Shown here: piece by piece, positions 39,113-50,068 of the stretch | Layout of the letters: every line of letters begins with the position of its first letter | How positions within the stretch are numbered: the stretch's first letter is position 1 | Assembly: GCA_019918135.1 (NCBI GenBank) | Contig: WBZZ01006950.1 | Location: 164,844-228,843 of the forward strand | DNA: 64,000 nucleotides | Origin: Paulinella micropora | Taxonomy: Eukaryota; Cercozoa; Imbricatea; Euglyphida; Paulinellidae | Direction: 5' to 3' | Made by a program: the position numbers and the translations under genes | Notes under the pieces: model-generated | Told to the model about the DNA's origin: nothing | What the model saw: only the letters and a program-made list of their open reading frames with translations | Database searches by the model: none

Positions 39113-40291
39113 ATGTTAGTCACCTCCTGCAGCTCCATCGCTAGTAGTCCCTGTTGGCCCGTCCAGGCGCAAGCCACGCCGCCGGCCTCGCCGACAGTCG
39201 GCCTAGCCCACCGTTCATGGTCGATCCCTGCCCCGCTGTGGTCCCCGGACCAAGTACTCGTGAGCTACGCTGCGCGCTGGTCCGTAACAGCCGGTTCTCC
39301 TCCGCCAGCGGCGAGCCAGCCCGGCGGCCGGCCCCCGGCCCCACACCGGGCCGCCGGCGGGCCTGGCCAGGCGCAGCCCGACCGCGGGCCCGGACGCGGG
39401 CCCGGACCACCGGCTCCCGCGAGCGGCTTAGCCTTGCTCTACCGCGCGGTGCACGCCGGCACGCCGCCGAGCTCTCGTCTCCCCCTCGCCGCCTCCTTCC
39501 GGCGTGAGCTGGGCGCGGCCGGAGGCAACTACGTCTGCCTCGTCTGCCTGAACCGCTGGCTCACCCTGTCCGCGGTCCTGCGTCATGTCTCCGCAGACCG
39601 AGACAGTGTCTGCACCCAGGCGTGCCTAGCCTTCCACGTGCAGTGCGGTACCAGGCTGGCGAGGCACGGCGGCCACCTCGACGAGTGCCAGTGCCCACAG
39701 CCGGCCGCCGCGGGCTCAGCTCGGGCGGTCTGTCTGGCCTGCGCGCACGAGACCAGCAACTGCCTGCAGAACGCTCACCTCAACCAGCTGGAGTCCGGCT
39801 TCGAAGTCCGCGTACAGTGCGTAATCGACTCGTGGCCCTGTGAGCCGCGGGAGGTGGCCGACCTGTTGCTGGCCGGCCTGCAGAGCAAGCGCGGCTCCTC
39901 TCAAGCCGCCGTCGTGTACTGGGCGGCGGTACACTTGGTGTGGGGCCGGCGGTCGTGGCCGGAGCTGCGAGACACTGGCCTGGCCCGCCCCCTAACCACC
40001 GCTTCTTCCCTGGGCCCCCGGGGGCTGGAGAACGCCCACGTCCGCGAGGACAACTGGCCGCTGATCCAGCGAGCACTGGCCATGTCCTTCGGGGGCCTGC
40101 CGCCCGGGACCTGGGCGTGCGCCGGAGCGGAGGTGTGGTCGGAATTGCTGGCCAGACGGAGCCAGCGATCGGATAGGTACCAACAAGAGGTCCTGCGGCT
40201 GGTGACCCATCGGTACCTGGTGCAAGTCAAGAGGGCCCGCCTGCTGCGGGCGGCCCGCGGCCGCGCGGCGTGCGCAGGCCCCGACTCCTGA
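39113..40291 (+). CDS. Cys-rich putative zinc-binding protein
   Basis: 392 codons from the ATG at 39113; the frame is open further upstream but Pro/Arg-rich there. The N-terminal 100 residues are Pro/Ser/Gly-rich. A Cys/His-rich centre (about residues 138-220) has YVCLVCLNRWL, CTQACLAFHVQC, HLDECQCPQP, VCLACAHETSNC. The C-terminal 150 residues are helical with Trp (YWAAVHLVWGRRSWPEL, NWPLIQRALAMSF, VLRLVTHRYLVQVKR). The Cys layout recalls herpesvirus packaging protein UL32 and RING-type domains, but I cannot support either. It is the last gene of the GC-rich block. Confidence 0.6.
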   Translation: MLVTSCSSIASSPCWPVQAQATPPASPTVGLAHRSWSIPAPLWSPDQVLVSYAARWSVTAGSPPPAASQPGGRPPAPHRAAGGPGQAQPDRGPGRGPGPPAPASGLALLYRAVHAGTPPSSRLPLAASFRRELGAAGGNYVCLVCLNRWLTLSAVLRHVSADRDSVCTQACLAFHVQCGTRLARHGGHLDECQCPQPAAAGSARAVCLACAHETSNCLQNAHLNQLESGFEVRVQCVIDSWPCEPREVADLLLAGLQSKRGSSQAAVVYWAAVHLVWGRRSWPELRDTGLARPLTTASSLGPRGLENAHVREDNWPLIQRALAMSFGGLPPGTWACAGAEVWSELLARRSQRSDRYQQEVLRLVTHRYLVQVKRARLLRAARGRAACAGPDS

Positions 40292-40384
40292 GACCGGCAG
40301 GGCCCCCCTTTCCGCCCCCCTCCCCTCCCTACACTCCCATCTTGCTCCCAGGTCCGACCACCGCCGCTATCCCACCAACCTAGT

Positions 40385-41183
40385 ATGGACAGGACAGCAG
40401 CGGCCGCGGATTCGGCGGTAAGACTACATGCGCTTTGGATTCAGCCTGCAACTGTAAAGGCGTCGCTCGCGATCGCTTATCGTGGGTTCTACAACACGGC
40501 TTCACGTTTCGGCAGCTGCCGCCTGTGGAAGCACGCTCATCCGTCGGCATCGACGCAGTCCTCACCGACGGCATCGAACTCTTTGTTTCCGCTAGCCCAA
40601 CGTCGCCGCTTCATGCAATTACCGTTTATGTGTCGGTTCACTTGCCCGATCGCGTGGATCTACTCTTCGCCAACGAGGTCACCGCACAGATAAATTTGTC
40701 CATTGACGAGGCCGAGAGGATCAAGCCAACGGACTACATCCCTTTGAAGCCCACAGCAAGACATCGTCTACGAGACGGAATTTCATTTTTTCGATGAGCC
40801 ACTTCAGGTGGGCGACCTTCAACTAGCAACCATCAGCTATGAAGACTCTGGCTGAAATGACATCTTACCCGACCTCCGAGATTGAGAAGATCTTCAAACC
40901 CCGCGTTGCACAACCTTTGGATTCCTACGATCTTTTGTCAACTTCGCAAGCCTACCTCTACGGTCGGACAGTCAACCTGTTCATGTCCGAAAAGAAGAGA
41001 CCATGCGATGGGAGGGTACTGACAGATAACGACGAAGACGATGAAGAAGATGAAGAAGATGAAGAAGAAATAAAAGCCAATTCCGCCAAAAGAAAAAAGC
41101 AGTCTTCCAGTCCGATCACGCAAGAAGATTATCGTTTCGATGCCCTCGCTCGGGAGCTCGAAGGACTCAGCTGGCCGACCTGA
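40385..41183 (+). pseudogene. 5' part of the Gag region, frameshifted
   Basis: Protein-like sequence continues through three open stretches: from 40435 (FTFRQLPPVEARSSVGID, VYVSVHLPDRVDLLFANEV), then from 40839 (PTSEIEKIFKPRVAQPLDSYD, AYLYGRTVNLFMSEKKR) to an acidic run (NDEDDEEDEEDEEE) and stop at 41183. The first ATG at 40385 belongs to a different frame. No family motif; the position before Ser-rich and capsid-like frames suggests part of Gag or an extra N-terminal protein. Confidence 0.45.
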
Positions 41184-41907
41184 GGCGCAGCCCGACGGCA
41201 CGATTCCTCTCCTTCGGATCATCATCATCAATGCTGATTCATCTTCATCATCGGCAGCATCGTCATCTACCACGTCAACTGCATCGGCCCTTGCCCAACC
41301 ATCGGCCCCTGCACCTGGTACACCGCAATCATTCCAGGATGCGCTGAGTAACCCTCCGTCGTTGCAAGCCCCAGTTGTTCCGCGAACACCAAGTCACAGC
41401 CATCGACATGGTAGACGCCGCTCTTCTGGTAAACGTGAACGCTCAGCATCACCGGCACCTTCTTCCCCTTGCTCTCAAGTTCCGGCGGCTTCTGCGCCGT
41501 CACCTCGGCCCACTCAACCGACTACCACTCCAGTCGCCGGGTTGAGCACAGCATCTAAGAAGGCACTACGTCGCGCTCGTCGGACAGCAGCCAGCGCATC
41601 TTCTGCCTGTTCGTCGTCGTCCAGCTCTTCGTCTGCACCTGCAAGCAACACAGCCGTGATGCCGGCCCAACCTCAGGCACCTCAAACATCTTCTAGTAGC
41701 TCGTCCTCCTCGTCCAGTTCCTCGTCGGCACCCGCGGGAGGCTTAACCAGTGCGTTATCCCAATCCTCGGCGTCTCACTTCCTGGTGCAAGGCGGCCCCC
41801 GGGTCAAATTTTCGCTAAGCCCACTTGGAGTGTACAGGACTCGCACCCCCAACGCCACAGACCGCGACCATGTTGGACCACTCAGCCAGTTGGCACAGAT
41901 GCAATGA
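41140..41907 (+). CDS. Ser/Pro-rich protein of the second Ty3-like element
   Basis: 255 open codons, mostly Ser/Ala/Pro/Thr with polyserine runs encoded by TCG/TCC/TCT mixtures, a basic HRHGRRRSSGKRERSAS segment and a more ordered C-terminus (LVQGGPRVKFSLSPLGVYR). Its stop overlaps the next ATG (ATGA at 41904-41907), an arrangement that allows coupled re-initiation. Probably a disordered Gag domain. Confidence 0.5.
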   Translation: MPSLGSSKDSAGRPEAQPDGTIPLLRIIIINADSSSSSAASSSTTSTASALAQPSAPAPGTPQSFQDALSNPPSLQAPVVPRTPSHSHRHGRRRSSGKRERSASPAPSSPCSQVPAASAPSPRPTQPTTTPVAGLSTASKKALRRARRTAASASSACSSSSSSSSAPASNTAVMPAQPQAPQTSSSSSSSSSSSSSAPAGGLTSALSQSSASHFLVQGGPRVKFSLSPLGVYRTRTPNATDRDHVGPLSQLAQMQ

Positions 41908-43656
41908 CGCCGGTACCACCGCCGCCTTTCTCTCTTCCAGCTGACCGTTATGTCAGGGTCAGTCCTACGCGATCTAATCACGGCTGGTCGGGTTTCTCCA
42001 ACTTTACGGACATACCAGGTCATCAACTGGAACTTCAAAAAGCCTTCGGCGCCAAGGGCTCTCCAGGCACGGATCCTGAACTCTACATTGTTCGAAACAT
42101 CTTTGCTACTGATTTTCCAAGCGCGGCCATGACTATGATCCCAGGCACTCACCCGCACTGCCGTCACCTTGGCTACTGGATCCCTAAGCACTTTACCCTC
42201 AATCAGGGCCTATGGCCGGATTCAACTATGGTACAGATGCAACACCCAAGAGTGGAACGCTACTTCCCTAGGATACAATCACTCCAGCACGGTGCTTTCC
42301 GTATCGAACCCCTCGATAGAACGCCTCCCTTCAAAGTGACTGAAGACTGGCTTCTCCCTTCGGCAGATTTCAGCCATTTTGCCAATAGGCCACTTCTGGT
42401 GCGAACTTTCCTTCCGCGGGATACTAGTCTCCCACGTACCAAGGAAAGCAAGATATACGCGCACATAGAACCGCGACAATGGTATGGGAAGACACCATGG
42501 GATAACGAATATGCGGCAGAGTTCTCCGAAGCCATCCGAGGCTTCCACCGCGACCGCCCTACTATCTTGATGCAGCGCTATTGGCCCCCTCGCAACAACG
42601 CACACGAGATGGACCCCGAAACCTTTGAGGACTTCACATGCGGTCTTGCTCTCATTTCGGGAACCAGAAGCCCTCTCGCAGTCATCAACACCGAAGCCAT
42701 GTGCCTGATCCGTGCGGACACTACATCGGCCCCTGTGATGACCCGTCGGGGAAGTAATGCGCCTACTAAAACCGAACTAGAAGATATCTTCAGTATCCCG
42801 GAAGGCGCCACCATGATGTCACGGTTTTATAATAGCAAACAAACTGCCATTATATTCCACTTCGGCCCACAAAACGGCAGAAACACTGCTCAACCCATCG
42901 CAGCTTCTCTAGTTGGACCTAACCTCGAACCCACCGGCGATGTCCCATACTTCAAAGCAGGAATGGCTTTTGACTTCTTCTACCGCCCATGGGGATATCG
43001 ATCTTCATACCTCGGCCTACTTGTGGGAGCAAAAAAATCCCAACGCCTCCCCTTTAGCAGCCGTCCTTAGAGGAGAACTCCTATTCCCGTGGTGTAGTAT
43101 GGAACAGACCGAAGCCAAACACCTGCGCTTTGACCCGATACCACTCTCGACATCGTCGTACATTTGCCGTGTTTTTCGACTCCCGACTCGAGAACGCTGC
43201 TTCGCCCTACAACACTATTTTCATCGTCTTCAATGTAATGACCCAATATGGCTCAAAATTGTCGCCAACGACACGTACTACGATCTCGACAGCACCAACT
43301 CTGCTACAGGCCTACGCGCAGTACATGAGCGATCCTACGACTGCATTGTCGACTTGCCGCTCAGTTTTTTCGACGATTGCAACCTCACGGTGTACTACAC
43401 GGGCAGAAACGACGAACTGTTCTGGGGCTCATTCTTTAACCCCAACCACTACATGAGGCAATCAATAGCTATAATGAAGTTCATCGGGATAGTTACGCTC
43501 GACGATGCAGCAACCCGCGACTATCTTCAGAAGTCACACAACTGGACCGCCTCCCGGGCACGGATGGTGTTAGGGACTCCTTTTCAGACGAGTTCCGCTG
43601 GATACGTTATGAAAATGTCCCGTGGCATCTGGCCCAGTATTTCCTTATGGTCGTAG
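41904..43656 (+). pseudogene. Capsid-like Gag protein, one frameshift
   Basis: The first frame (388 codons) reads ADRYVRVSPTRSNHGW, HLGYWIPKHFTLNQGLW and PETFEDFTCGLALISG. Near 42990 the frame shifts, and the second frame (open to 43656) continues AYLWEQKNPNASPLAAVL, FRLPTRERCFALQHYFHR and FFNPNHYMRQSIAIMKF. Joined, it would exceed 570 residues. No zinc knuckle is seen. I assign it to Gag by position only; it is unlike any capsid I recognise. Confidence 0.45.
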
Positions 43657-44810
43657 CCAGCGAAACTGGAAGACGTTCAAGCAAGGAAATTCAATGTGGT
43701 ACACCACCCACCCCATACTGTCCCATGTTCGACGGACATTATTAATCCGTACTCTCGAGACAAACATCTTCGTGGCTACCCCTACGGAGCTCCACTTAAT
43801 ATTCCGTATGCAACCGTCACGCCACGCTCAACGACACTTCCAAGTCTGGCGCCCGGGCGATGTTTACGTGATTCATCACCAAGTGGGCCACACCCATCAT
43901 CGATGGCTCAACCTCAAGACAAACAGGACAGAGGAAAATCTCTTTCTACACAAGTCTGGAAATGAGCACCCGAGATCTAGTGTACGAGAGATTGCTTACC
44001 CCATAACCTGAGAGCTCCCACATACGTACATGTTCACCAGGAGCGACACGGAGACACTACCGCATTGGGTATCCTCATACCTATGAAATCCACGCTGGAT
44101 TTGACGTCCAAGCATCGTCATCGAACCCTTACGAGATAGTGTATTCCCCTGAGAAGTACGATGACCAACCTGATTCTTCGTCACGTTCAAGTTCTTCATC
44201 CAGTTCGTCATCTAGCTCGAGTTCATCGTCAAGGGCAATAGCCCCTGCTCAGCCTCCATCGACCCCAGCGTCGTTACCACCCGCCCCAGCACAGCCACCG
44301 TTGGCCTCAATCCAGCCGCCATCAACCCTGGCTCATCCACCAGCGGCCACTGGTTCTGACGCACCGGCCGCACCGTTGACACAGGTAACTCGTGCCCACC
44401 CTGTTCAGCCACAGCCCTTCTGCAAGCCCAGTGAGAACAAGAAGCCTCACGACGATGACGATTCAAAAGGCGGCGGACAAGGCCCCTCCTCGTCTTCGTC
44501 AAGTGGTTCGTCGTCAAGCAGTTTGCCATCAACGCCGACTATGACCCAGACATCTGCGACTTCTCCTCCTCACTCAACGACACGACGTTCGCAACACCCT
44601 CGGAACAAGGAAAGTGTGAGCTTTGCGGATTGCCCAAAAGCAACCTCTCCTCAGTTACCTAGCCACTGTGCCTCTTCCGATCATCGAGCCGCACTTTCAA
44701 GACGACGACTTCTCAACCATAAACCTCGGAGTTGCCGCCAATTCAATATGCTCGCTTGGCCTGGCACTGGCTCAGCTCAGAGTTTGGGCAATACGCAAAG
44801 TCAAGCGTGA
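43657..44810 (+). pseudogene. Gag-pol linker remnants
   Basis: Open stretches in different frames: 43622-44011 (VATPTELHLIFRMQPSRH, VWRPGDVYVIHHQVGH) and 44139-44810, a polyserine and Pro-rich segment ending in CRQFNMLAWPG. They appear to be the tail of Gag, a low-complexity spacer and the start of pol. A protease motif is not recognisable, although VPLPIIEPHFQDDDF and TINLGVAANSI in another frame could belong to it. Confidence 0.35.
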
Positions 44811-45033
44811 CAACCAAATCTGGGGCATTCTCCAGACTCCAAACAACTGAGGCTGCCTGCTCCTCTGACGCTTCAGACCGACATCGGCCCGCCGTTTCCA
44901 TACACGGATTCCTTCAGGGAAGACTTCGCGCAGACATGCCCCGACCCTCGCATGCTCTTTTGCACGGCATCAAGTCCAGGGAGCCCACCCTACCCCATGG
45001 TTCTTCATCTCCGAACGACTTTGCCGCGACTTT

Positions 45034-48000
45034 TTAGCCAAGCGAGCGGAACAAAAAGCGGCACCGACAGGTCCTAAGTTTCCTCCTGAAGCAGTCAACC
45101 CAAGTCTCACCAAACCCCAACAAGACCAACTCTGGGCCCTCATCCGCGAATTCGACCACATCTTTCAAGACAAGGCAGGCATCTTCAAACATACCGTCGT
45201 GTCCCTTCGACTCAAACCGAATGCCAAACCAGTTGCAGTCCCATGCCCGCGCTGGACTCCGGCAGTGGGCGAATATCTTTCTAGCTGGGCTACGGACGTC
45301 CTCAGCGCGGCACATGGAGCTACGCCTCCCCTCAATGCGCATGGGCGAGCAGCAGTTGCCCGGTCGGGAAATTCGAGGATATCGCGAAAGAAGTCATCCG
45401 AGACATTCGGAACGTTTACGACTACCGCATGCCCAATGACAGTATTCATCTCCCAGTCCCAGGTCTTCCAAACCCGGATCATTACCGAGAACGATTCGCC
45501 GGCTGGCACTATCTCAGCTCCATCGACATGGTAAATGGCTTCTCCCACCTTCGCCTGAACCTGGACGATGACAACCGAGATGTTTTAGCAGTGTGGACCC
45601 CTCAAGGTCTATTGGTCCCCAACTTTATGCCTCAAGGTGTACATCTTGCCCCCGGCGATTTCCAACGTGCGATCGAGAAGTCATTCCAACCACTCCCCTT
45701 TTGGAACAAGCCGCCCCCAGCTATTTCCACTGCAGGCGCCTATCTCGACGACGTTACCGCTGGTGCAAACGACTTTCAAACACACTTGAACCAAATTCGT
45801 GGTATATTCTCAAGTATGGACACCTCCGGCCTTCATGGATCGGCGTGCAAACTCCGCTTGGGATACCATGAACTGACAATACTTGGCAAGAAATGTAGTA
45901 AGAAGGGTATCGCCGCTGACACAGCGAAGATCGACGCCATCCTCCGAATGGCTGATCCCTCCAATGTATCTGAATTTCGATCCGTTCTGGGTATGACCAA
46001 CTTCATACAGGCCCACATCCCCGACTACTCCCGCCTTGTATCACCTCTTACGAACTTGCTCAAGTCCATTCACGCCCGACCAGCAGGTCAACCCTACCTT
46101 CATCGAGAAGAGCGGAAATGTATGAAGAAGCTCCGCCGCGTGCTTACTACGCTTCCCGTCCTGGCCAAGTACGAGTCTTCTCACCATCTTTGCCTTCGGA
46201 CGGATGCTAGCTCTCAAGTTCACAGACACGCAAACCCGCTGGGCGACCTACGTGCGAGAAGCCTACGGCGTTAGTTACGGAGTTCAACAGTGCTGCTACT
46301 ACATTGATGCCAGCGACCACGAACTCACCATCGTCACCGATCACCGGCCACTCTTGTGGTTATGGCACGCTCGCAGCCCCATGGTCGTCGGATGGGTTCT
46401 GGAAAATCTTTAAACGATCCGCTTTAAGGTCGAATACCTCCCCGGTAAACAAAACCTTCTACCGGATGGATTGTCCCGTGTCCCCATGCACAAGCCCAGG
46501 CGTCCCGACTCTCATCGGTGAAGCCGAAGCCACCTACAGCTCCTCGCAACCATTCCATTGCCCAAAGCAGGCTCTACTCTTTGGCTCGCCGTCGAAGGCA
46601 CAGACGCTGCCTTGGAAACGAAACTCAAGTCTCTCTTCTGCCGCATCATCCGCGCTGGGCCAAGACTACGAAGCATTCAAGCCCCATGGGACCTGGCTAT
46701 TGTCATTCCCTCCGCTGAACGCAAAGACTAGCCACACTAAGTTGTCGTCAAGAAATAGAATCTCACGACACGTCTCGACGGCCTCCTGTGGGAGTGTATC
46801 GTCCGGGACGCAGTGGACGAGGTCTTGCGGCATGAGCAGGGCGAATGGCTTACAAAGGGCGAACATGTCACGCGCGACGGCCTCGGCATGGAACAACATT
46901 ATATATACCGTCTTGTCGCTACTTCGCACGCTCCTCGCGTCACGCGCCAGCAAATCATGGACGCACAACGACAAGACACTCTCACAGCCCCTCTCTGGAC
47001 CGATGACGCTACCATCTCTGCCGGATCAACAGAATTGACTCTTCGTCAGGGCCTTGCCGTCCTCGCCGACGCCAAACAGTCAACATTGAAGATCTACGTT
47101 CCAGAAGAGCTGCGCCGCCCGCTGATCAACTACGCCCACTTGATGCAGAATCACGCCAAAACTCCGACACTCGTCCCCTTCATCAAGGAGCGCTATATTT
47201 GGTTCCGTACTGACGGCACGGATATTATGCACGCTGATGTCCTCGCCGCCCTCCGCGACTGCCACTTTTGCCAACTGGTCCACGCCCGCCTCACTCTCAA
47301 TCACGGCCGCTACTCTTCGCTGAAGTGGAGCAGTCAAGGCCAAGGCATCGGCATCGATCATATGCACGTCAGCATTCCGGACGTTGCTTTTCAGTATATC
47401 CTGACGATCATCGATCTCTTCTCAGGATTTCTTCAATTCATCCCCTGCACTCTACCACAGCGAAAGAAACAATTGAGATCATCCTCAAACGATGGGCATA
47501 CATTTTTGGTTTTCCGGAGTCCATCTTCTCCGACTACCACTGCTCGTTTGTAGGTACATTAGCCAAACGCTTCTGCAGTGAGGCCGGCCTCGACTGGCTG
47601 ACCACCGCACCCTACTCACACCATCAACTCGGCTTCGTGGAATGCCGGCACAAGGCGATCCGCACCGCAATTCAATCTCTACCCAAGGCAGACAAATCGA
47701 ACTGGCCTAGCATCATCCCGTCCCTCTCCTTCGCCCAGAACACCTATGTGTCCACGGCTACAGGTACAACCGCCTTCGAGGGTATGTTGGCACGCAAACC
47801 TCGGTGCACACTGGTCTTTTTCGATTCCTCGGAGATCGTTACTGCCCGCGCCTCCGCCTCAAGCGCCGCTCTGGACGCTTCCTCTACGCTTTCGCTTCAA
47901 TCTTCAGAACAGATCGAACTACTACGCCGCGCTCGCGCTGCAGTCACGGCGTACATCAGCGCGTACACAGACGTCTCCCGCGCCCGATCTGTTGCTCAGA

Positions 48001-48740
48001 AGAACAAGGGCCGTCGCAAAGCCGTTAAGGAGTGGAAGGTTGGCGACACCGTCACCGTCTACCGCCCTAAACCCTCAAAGTAAGGCATCCCAGCCTCGTC
48101 TGTCCTTCAGTTCGACGTCGCCTACACGATTTTAGAGCAGGTCAACTCTAACTGCTTTAAGCTCCGCCACCTCAAGACCAATAGGATATTGAAACGGATC
48201 GACCGTTCACACCTCTCTCCGTACATTGCCCCCACTGATGGCGTCGCCCCGCTTAATCCAGTCGCAGTGGACGACTATGATGACGACACTGTCAACTACA
48301 TCACTGGTGAAGTCGTTGCTTTCATCGACCGTAACCAAGACAAGCTTGGCACTGTTTTGGACGAGGATCTGGAAGACGAGGAGGATGACCTCGTGGTCCA
48401 TCAACTTGGTATCACTTTGGACACCAACCCTCTCTTCCGCCCCATCTACGAAGACACAAAGGACAAAGCTACCATTCACAGCTGGAGTAAACCCCTGGCT
48501 TTCTGGAAGCCCCTCCTCTTCGATATCACCAACGATCAAGGCGTTCATCGACACATCGCATGGCGTCCCTTCAAAAAGATCAAGGACAAAGGCCGGCTCT
48601 CCGCTAGCATTCTTAAGCGCTTAGAGGTACTCTCATCACCGGCGAATCCTTCCCGCTTCATGTCTTCCAGAAGGGCAAGCAAGCTCAGTCCAAGGAATAG
48701 CCACCCCCTATCACTCTCAAGTGGGTTTTACCCATCGTAA
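45034..48740 (+). pseudogene. pol: Pol (RT-RNH-IN) of the second Ty3-like element, frameshifted
   Basis: RT: SSIDMVNGFSHLRLNL, FMPQGVHLAPGDFQRAI, GAYLDDVTAGAND (catalytic YLDD) and FRSVLGMTNFIQAHIPDYSR. RNase H remnants follow (LCLRTDASSQ; HELTIVTDHRPLLWLW). Integrase: an N-terminal zinc part (HLMQNHAKTP...DCHFCQ), first Asp in GIDHMHVSIPD, second Asp in ESIFSDYHCSF, Glu in LGFVECRHKA. Tail: VLQFDVAYTILEQVN and FKLRHLKTNRILKRID, a GPY/F-like module, then an acidic end. Frames change at least five times and a TAA interrupts at 48081-48083. Confidence 0.8.
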
Positions 48741-50068
48741 TGGCTTCACCCGCCCCCGCTTTTCCCACTTGAACCGTCTCGTCCCTAGAAATATTACGCC
48801 ATGACCGGCGTACCCATGTAAGTTCTTGATCGCCTCGTGTGCCTGCAGGTCAACGATTATTCTCACCGAACTTGAACCCCTCAGTGGTTATATCGGCACG
48901 GCATACTTGGTGCTTCATTGGTTCATCTCGGCTTTGTGATCCCGGCCACCTAATTTTCCATGGCTCGACATCGCCTCCCGATATCACCGCTCGCTACTGC
49001 GCCTCAATTGTCCCAGTCCCGCTACAAATCATGGATATCCGGCCCCGGCTGATCATCATCCGCATTGCGCAAGCATAGACGCACCACTCTTCTACTCTCC
49101 AATGGTTTAAGAGATTCACCCACCTCTCGTTTCCTTTTTTTACACTCGTTTTTTTAGTGAGACAACATACTTCGTTCGTTAGTCACTCATTCTGTACGCA
49201 ACTCAACTCAACCGTTAGGTCTGGGGGGGGGGGAGCTATCAGACTGAGCACCTTAACGACCGGCCAAAACCTTTACCGTTGATAAGACAATTTTTGACCG
49301 GTTCATTAGATTCTCCTCTGCACGACGTTTTGGGTGACTTCACTAACTAGTTTTCGATTTCGTTCAGAAATGATTTCAAACGATCAGTTCAAATTTTTTT
49401 TTAGCTATCGCCATTTTTCCTGTTGGTATTATCTTTTCCCCCGATTTCCCCGTGAAAACGCTTTACGGTAAATTTGTGAACAATGACGGAAAAAACACAA
49501 TATCTAACTTGTCTTCCGTTGCCAGCCTACAGTCATTTTCGCCTTGAGGCTTCCCAAATCAATTTGGGGAATTTTCAAGTCCAACAACCCGACAAATATC
49601 CGTTTATGACTGTTCATACGTTTTTTTGAGCGTTTTAAGCGTTGGTAAAACGGGGGCACTTTTTACGTAATGAGTTTTTAACATTTTTTTGTTCCGTTTT
49701 TTTATTAGAAAGCTTGAATGTTGAATTGTGGCTGAGAAGAAAATTTTTAAACATTTGAATTTGAATTCAAATTCAAGTGTTAATGGTAAAATGGTCTGGA
49801 AATGAAAAATATAAGGGAAAAAAAAGAGTCTATAATTTTTTTTTAGTGTCCACCCTAATATAGGTGTTGATGTTTTATTATTGAAATTCCTTTTTGAAAA
49901 AGAAAAAACCCCCTTTTCACACCAGGGAGCCCCATTTATGTAGTTTTCTAAGCGTTCACCACTAAAAAATGGTCAGGCCGGGCCAAGTCAGGACCGTTTT
50001 TTGTGCCGTCCCTATCGACATTTTTTTCGGTTTTTCCCAACTCGAAGTGCTGAGAAGGTTTCGGCGCC
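48741..50068. other. No gene seen; AT-rich from about 49.1 kb
   Basis: Short frames only. Contains a G9 run near 49224 and a perfect 22-base palindrome at 49755-49776 centred on GAATTC. No LTR recognisable. Confidence 0.5.

Larger units (their letters stand above)
24609..40340. other. GC-rich block: probable fragment of an unclassified large DNA virus
   Basis: Composition changes sharply at 24608 to very GC-rich DNA with long G and C runs and changes back around 40.3-40.4 kb. Genes are compact, on both strands and without visible introns. AATAAA signals follow some of them (26716, 36069, 38018). Contents: RPB5-like RNA polymerase subunit, DUF285/PKD proteins and unrecognised charged proteins with nuclear-localisation-like KRRR or KRRK motifs. 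An RPB5 gene in a compact non-spliced array is typical of nucleocytoplasmic large DNA viruses; I see no capsid, polymerase or helicase gene here, so family assignment is open. The alternative is host genes of a GC-rich organism joined by misassembly. Confidence 0.55.
40385..48740 (+). mobile_element. Second Ty3-like retrotransposon, decayed
   Basis: Composition drops to about balanced GC. Gag-like frames occupy 40.4-44.8 kb, followed by an RT with YLDDVTAGAND, an RNase H region, an integrase zinc domain and catalytic core, and a GPY/F-like tail to about 48.7 kb. Reading frames change many times, so the copy is inactive. It is unrelated at sequence level to the other Ty3 family in the window. 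LTRs are not visible. Confidence 0.8.

Noticed and set aside
25681..40291. Herpesvirus origin of the GC-rich block
   Set aside because: High GC and a UL32-like Cys pattern suggested it, but herpesviruses do not encode RPB5 and I see no herpes hallmark gene.
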